Positions 6,756 through 9,732 of a stretch of DNA of 9,732 nt are shown here, in pieces (position 1 is the stretch's first letter; each line of letters starts with the position of its first letter). The stretch comes from Pseudomonadota bacterium (GTDB lineage Bacteria > Pseudomonadota > Gammaproteobacteria > Burkholderiales > Burkholderiaceae_D). The notes under the pieces were generated by a model that saw only the letters and a program-made list of their open reading frames with translations, was not told the DNA's origin and did not search any database. Made by a program: the position numbers and the translations under genes. The DNA lies in assembly GCA_018241865.1 (NCBI GenBank), contig JAFECY010000194.1, positions 1 to 9,732 of the forward strand. Reading direction: 5' to 3'.

Positions 6756-8222
6756 ATGAGCATTATCGAAATACTCTTGCTGCTATTCGTCGCGGCTGTT
6801 TTTATTTTGCAGATCGTCTTGTTCATGCGTGGCCGAAGCAACGACATGGCACCGCTGCTCGGTAAACTGCAGGAAGGTTTGCAGCAGCATCATCAGCAAG
6901 CCAACGAACGTATCGAACGCGAGCTGCGTCTGCAGGTGCAAGACAGCGCGCAGGGCGTGCGCCAAGAATTGAGTAGCAATCTGGCGCAGTTCCAGCAAAC
7001 GCTGACGACACAGATGACGGGCGTGGCGACCATGCAGAACAGTCAGATCGACGGTTTCGCTCAGCAATTGGCCAAGTTGAACGAAGCGAACGCGCAGCAG
7101 CTCGAAGCGATGCGCCAAGCGATTGCGCAGAATGCGCAGACAACGCGCGAGGAGCAAGCCTTGTCGTTGAAGCGCTTTGCCGACACTTTGCAGCAGACCT
7201 TGAATGCCTTGAGCGAATCGAACGCGTTGCGCATGCAGGAAGTGCGCGCCACGCTGGAAACGAAGATACGGGAGCTGCAGACCGACAACGGTTTGCGTCT
7301 TGAAGAAATGCGCAAGACGGTCGATGAAAAATTGCACGCGACGCTGGAGCAACGCTTGGGTGAATCCTTCAAGCTGGTGTCGGATCGATTGGACAAGGTG
7401 CATCAGGGTTTGGGTGAGATGCAGCAACTGGCGATTGGCGTCGGTGATTTGAAGCGTGTATTGACCAATGTGAAGACGCGCGGCACTTGGGGGGAAGTGC
7501 AACTGGCCATGCTGCTGGAACAGGTGCTGACGCCGGATCAATACGCTCGGAATGTTGAAACCGTGCCGGGTACAGGTGCGCGGGTGGAGTTCGCCGTCCG
7601 CTTGCCGGGGCAGGAAGATGTGCAGCGGCCGGTGTGGTTGCCGATCGATGCCAAGTTCCCGAAGGAACAATACGAGCGATTGGTGGATGCCGCTGAACAT
7701 GCCGATGCCGATGGCGTTGCTGCCGCCGGCCGTGAGCTGGAGCGTGCCATCCGCACCGAAGCGAAAACCATCGCGGAAAAATATTTGTCGCCGCCGCTGA
7801 CCACCGACTTCGCCATCCTATTCCTGCCGACCGAAGGCTTGTATGCCGAAGTCATCCGCCGCCCCGGACTGGCCGACGAATTGCAGCGCCTACACCGCGT
7901 CAGCATCGCCGGACCCTCGACTTTGTCTGCATTGTTGAATAGTTTGCAGATGGGCTTTCGCACGCTGGCGCTGGAAAAGCGTTCTTCAGAAGTGTGGCAA
8001 GTGTTGGGCGCTGTTAAAACTGAATTTGGCAAATTCGGCGAGGTGCTAGCGGCGACGAAATCGACTTTGGAGCGCGCCGCTAAAAATATCGAACAAGCCG
8101 AAACACGTACCCGGCAAATGACGCGCAAACTGAAGTCGGTGGAAGCTTTGCCGAACGAAGCGGCTAGCCAATTGTTGGGCGCAGAATTGACGACGTTAGA
8201 AGGCGGCAGCGACGCTGAGTAG
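6756..8222 (+). CDS. rmuC: RmuC-family DNA recombination protein
   Basis: RmuC limits inversions at short inverted repeats in E. coli; its domain is considered nuclease-like (PD-(D/E)XK related). The 488-residue product has a hydrophobic N-terminal helix (about 2-24, IIEILLLLFVAAVFILQIVLF), so it is probably anchored in the inner membrane facing the cytoplasm. A long glutamine-, glutamate- and leucine-rich coiled coil occupies about 30-215. The conserved core includes KTRGTWGEVQL from 240, LPIDAKFP at 295-302 (the D-A-K could belong to the catalytic motif) and TTDFAILFLPTEGLYAEV at 349-366, then a second helical segment. The length is typical. No Shine-Dalgarno sequence precedes the ATG, so coupling with the globin gene is possible. 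It ends 16 bases from the convergent moeA stop. Confidence 0.95.
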   Translation: MSIIEILLLLFVAAVFILQIVLFMRGRSNDMAPLLGKLQEGLQQHHQQANERIERELRLQVQDSAQGVRQELSSNLAQFQQTLTTQMTGVATMQNSQIDGFAQQLAKLNEANAQQLEAMRQAIAQNAQTTREEQALSLKRFADTLQQTLNALSESNALRMQEVRATLETKIRELQTDNGLRLEEMRKTVDEKLHATLEQRLGESFKLVSDRLDKVHQGLGEMQQLAIGVGDLKRVLTNVKTRGTWGEVQLAMLLEQVLTPDQYARNVETVPGTGARVEFAVRLPGQEDVQRPVWLPIDAKFPKEQYERLVDAAEHADADGVAAAGRELERAIRTEAKTIAEKYLSPPLTTDFAILFLPTEGLYAEVIRRPGLADELQRLHRVSIAGPSTLSALLNSLQMGFRTLALEKRSSEVWQVLGAVKTEFGKFGEVLAATKSTLERAAKNIEQAETRTRQMTRKLKSVEALPNEAASQLLGAELTTLEGGSDAE

Positions 8223-8238
8223 TGCGCGGTTGCTGGCG

Positions 8239-9510
8239 TCAGACCAAGCCATCGAACACGATCACGCTGACTTCATCGCCCACATCCACATTGCCGCTTT
8301 CATGCGGCAGCACGATCATGCAATTGGCTTCGGACATCGAACGCAAAATGCCGGAACCTTGCGCGCCGGTGATGCGTACGCATGGTGCACCGTCTGCAGC
8401 GAGCGAGAGAATGCCGCGTTGGTATTCGGTGCGCCCCGGTTTTTTTCGCATGGCTGTTTCTGATCTGGCTCGCAGCAACGGCAAGGGTTCGTCTGTAGCG
8501 CCCATCATTTGCAGTAGAGCAGGGCGCGCGAAAAAATAAAAACTCACCATGGTCGCCACCGGATTGCCGGGTAGGCCGAACAGGAAGACACGCTTGTTCT
8601 GCATCGCAATACTGCCGAAAGCCAGTGGTCGGCCGGGACGCATGGCGATTTTCCAAAAAGCGACATCGCCGAGTTTTGCCATGATTTCTCGCGTGTGATC
8701 GGCTGCACCAACCGACACGCCGCCAGAGGTGAGAATGACATCGGCTTGTTCGCACGCTTGCTGCAAGGTGTGTTCCAGTGTGGCGGGATTGTCTTTGACC
8801 ACGCCCATGTCGATCAACTCGCAACCGAGCCGCGTCAACATACCGAACAGGGTGTAGCGATTACTGTCATAAATGTTGCCGGGGTCGAGCGTTTCGCCGA
8901 GTGAACGTAATTCGTCGCCGGTGGAGAAAAATGCTACGCGCAGCTTGCGTCGTACCGGTACGCTGGCGATGCCTAGCGAAGCTAATAGACCGAGATCGGC
9001 TGGCTTCAGCCGTCGTCCTGCTCGCAGAGCCGGTGCGCCAGCTGTCAGGTCTTCGCCGGTGCGGCGGCGGTTGTCGCCGGTCTTTATGACATCTGTCGGA
9101 ATCGCGATGATGTCTGCAGTTTGCTGCACCAATTCGTGCGGCACGACTGTGTCGCAATCGTCCGGCATGATCGCACCGGTGGTGACGGCGATGCATTGTT
9201 CCTTGCCGATTACCCCTTCGTGGCGATGACCGGCATAGGCTTGGCCGATAATGTGCAGCCGCGTTTCGCCCGCCACGGCAAGGTCTGCGCCGCGCAATGC
9301 GTACCCATCCATTGCCGCGTTGTCGTGCGCGGGGACATGGATCGGCGAAATGATGTCTGCTGCCAGAATGCGGTCGAGTGCGCCATATAGCGTCACGTTT
9401 TCCACAGCATTGATCGGCGTGATCGCTTGCCGGATCAAGGTTTGCGCCTGCGCTACGGTCAGGGCATCTTGGCCGTGACGTGACTGTTCGATGGGAGAAG
9501 TGGCGTTCAT
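8239..9510 (-). CDS. moeA: Molybdopterin molybdenumtransferase MoeA
   Basis: MoeA inserts molybdate into adenylylated molybdopterin to give the molybdenum cofactor. With the ATG at 9508-9510 the protein is 423 residues (E. coli 411). Conserved features are AHDNAAMDGYALRG near 61-74, the central FSTGDELRSLGETLDPGNIYDSN stretch (STGDEL, then PGNIYDSN), TSGGVSVGAADHTREIM, MRPGRPLAFG, and LPGNPVATMVSF with the molybdenum-handling loop, followed by the C-terminal beta-barrel domain. An upstream in-frame start (9609) would add 33 residues that overlap mobA in another frame and lack family support. GGAAA lies just upstream of the chosen start. The start overlaps the mobA stop by four bases (ATGA), so the two are translationally coupled. 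Confidence 0.96.
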   Translation of the reverse strand: MNATSPIEQSRHGQDALTVAQAQTLIRQAITPINAVENVTLYGALDRILAADIISPIHVPAHDNAAMDGYALRGADLAVAGETRLHIIGQAYAGHRHEGVIGKEQCIAVTTGAIMPDDCDTVVPHELVQQTADIIAIPTDVIKTGDNRRRTGEDLTAGAPALRAGRRLKPADLGLLASLGIASVPVRRKLRVAFFSTGDELRSLGETLDPGNIYDSNRYTLFGMLTRLGCELIDMGVVKDNPATLEHTLQQACEQADVILTSGGVSVGAADHTREIMAKLGDVAFWKIAMRPGRPLAFGSIAMQNKRVFLFGLPGNPVATMVSFYFFARPALLQMMGATDEPLPLLRARSETAMRKKPGRTEYQRGILSLAADGAPCVRITGAQGSGILRSMSEANCMIVLPHESGNVDVGDEVSVIVFDGLV

Positions 9511-9732
9511 TCTGTTTCCAGCTTGTGCAGGTCTTGCAGTGTGTTGATGTTGCGGAAGGCGTGATCGTCGGCAAACATCACGCGCACCATGCTTTGTCGC
9601 GTCTGCCAAGCTAGCATTTTACGTTCGCCGCTTTGCAAATAGCAGTCGAGATCGGCTAGGAGATTTTTTTTCAACAAGCAAAAGACGGGATGTTCTCGTT
9701 GCGTGTCATCGGACATGGTGCAGGCGACGGCG
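9507..9732 (-). CDS. mobA: Molybdenum cofactor guanylyltransferase MobA, C-terminal part
   Basis: MobA transfers GMP from GTP to molybdenum-molybdopterin to make the bis-MGD cofactor used by nitrate, formate and DMSO reductases. Only about the last 75 residues are inside the window. The frame is open to the window edge, so the ATG at 9716 is internal. The segment QREHPVFCLLKKNLLADLDCYL followed in the next helix by GERKMLAWQTRQ, and the ending AFRNINTLQDLHKLE, match the C-terminal third of MobA, where F-x-N-I-N-T is typical. The N-terminal GTP-binding motif lies outside. It is followed by moeA with a four-base overlap. Confidence 0.88.
   Translation of the reverse strand, partial: AVACTMSDDTQREHPVFCLLKKNLLADLDCYLQSGERKMLAWQTRQSMVRVMFADDHAFRNINTLQDLHKLETE

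Noticed and set aside
6783..7700. Minus-strand ORF of 305 codons opposite rmuC
   Set aside because: It mirrors the repetitive coiled-coil codons of rmuC; leucine- and glutamine-rich without any domain pattern.
8428..8455. Run of seven T after a GC-rich stretch, resembling a terminator for rmuC
   Set aside because: It lies within moeA coding sequence (antisense) and I find no stable stem directly before the T run.
8867..9574. Minus-strand ORF of 235 codons in another frame of moeA
   Set aside because: Arginine-, serine- and histidine-rich frame shadow of moeA, overlapping it completely.

Overview
The window looks like housekeeping chromosome from a betaproteobacterium, most likely Burkholderiales and possibly Oxalobacteraceae-like. 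This rests on the protein sequences of IF-3, PheS, IhfA and L20 as I recognise them and on the gene order; no database comparison was made. I see no insertion sequences, phage genes, CRISPR arrays, rRNA or tRNA genes. Coding density is high.

Positions 1-6224 (+ strand) hold the classic translation cluster: the 3' end of thrS, then infC, rpmI, rplT, pheS, pheT, ihfA and a small MerR-type regulator. The products are threonyl-tRNA synthetase, initiation factor IF-3, ribosomal proteins L35 and L20, both subunits of phenylalanyl-tRNA synthetase, and the alpha subunit of the DNA-bending protein IHF. The most informative parts are the junctions. infC appears to start at a rare AUA codon behind a good Shine-Dalgarno sequence. 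A terminator-like hairpin overlaps the thrS stop codon. The 207-base infC-rpmI spacer can fold into about five consecutive stem-loops, the last covering the rpmI ribosome-binding region, and is a candidate autoregulatory site for L20. Between rplT and pheS lie a UUCG-capped hairpin and a strong intrinsic terminator, so pheS-pheT is probably partly uncoupled from the ribosomal-protein genes.

Positions 6335-8222 (+) carry a group II truncated haemoglobin and rmuC (a membrane-anchored coiled-coil protein with a nuclease-like domain), 19 bases apart and probably cotranscribed.

Positions 8239-9732 (- strand) carry the 3' part of mobA followed by moeA, whose start overlaps the mobA stop in an ATGA. 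Both belong to molybdenum cofactor biosynthesis and run convergently towards rmuC.

No clearly new protein system is visible. What merits a second look is RNA-level control at the junctions, above all the structured infC-rpmI leader.
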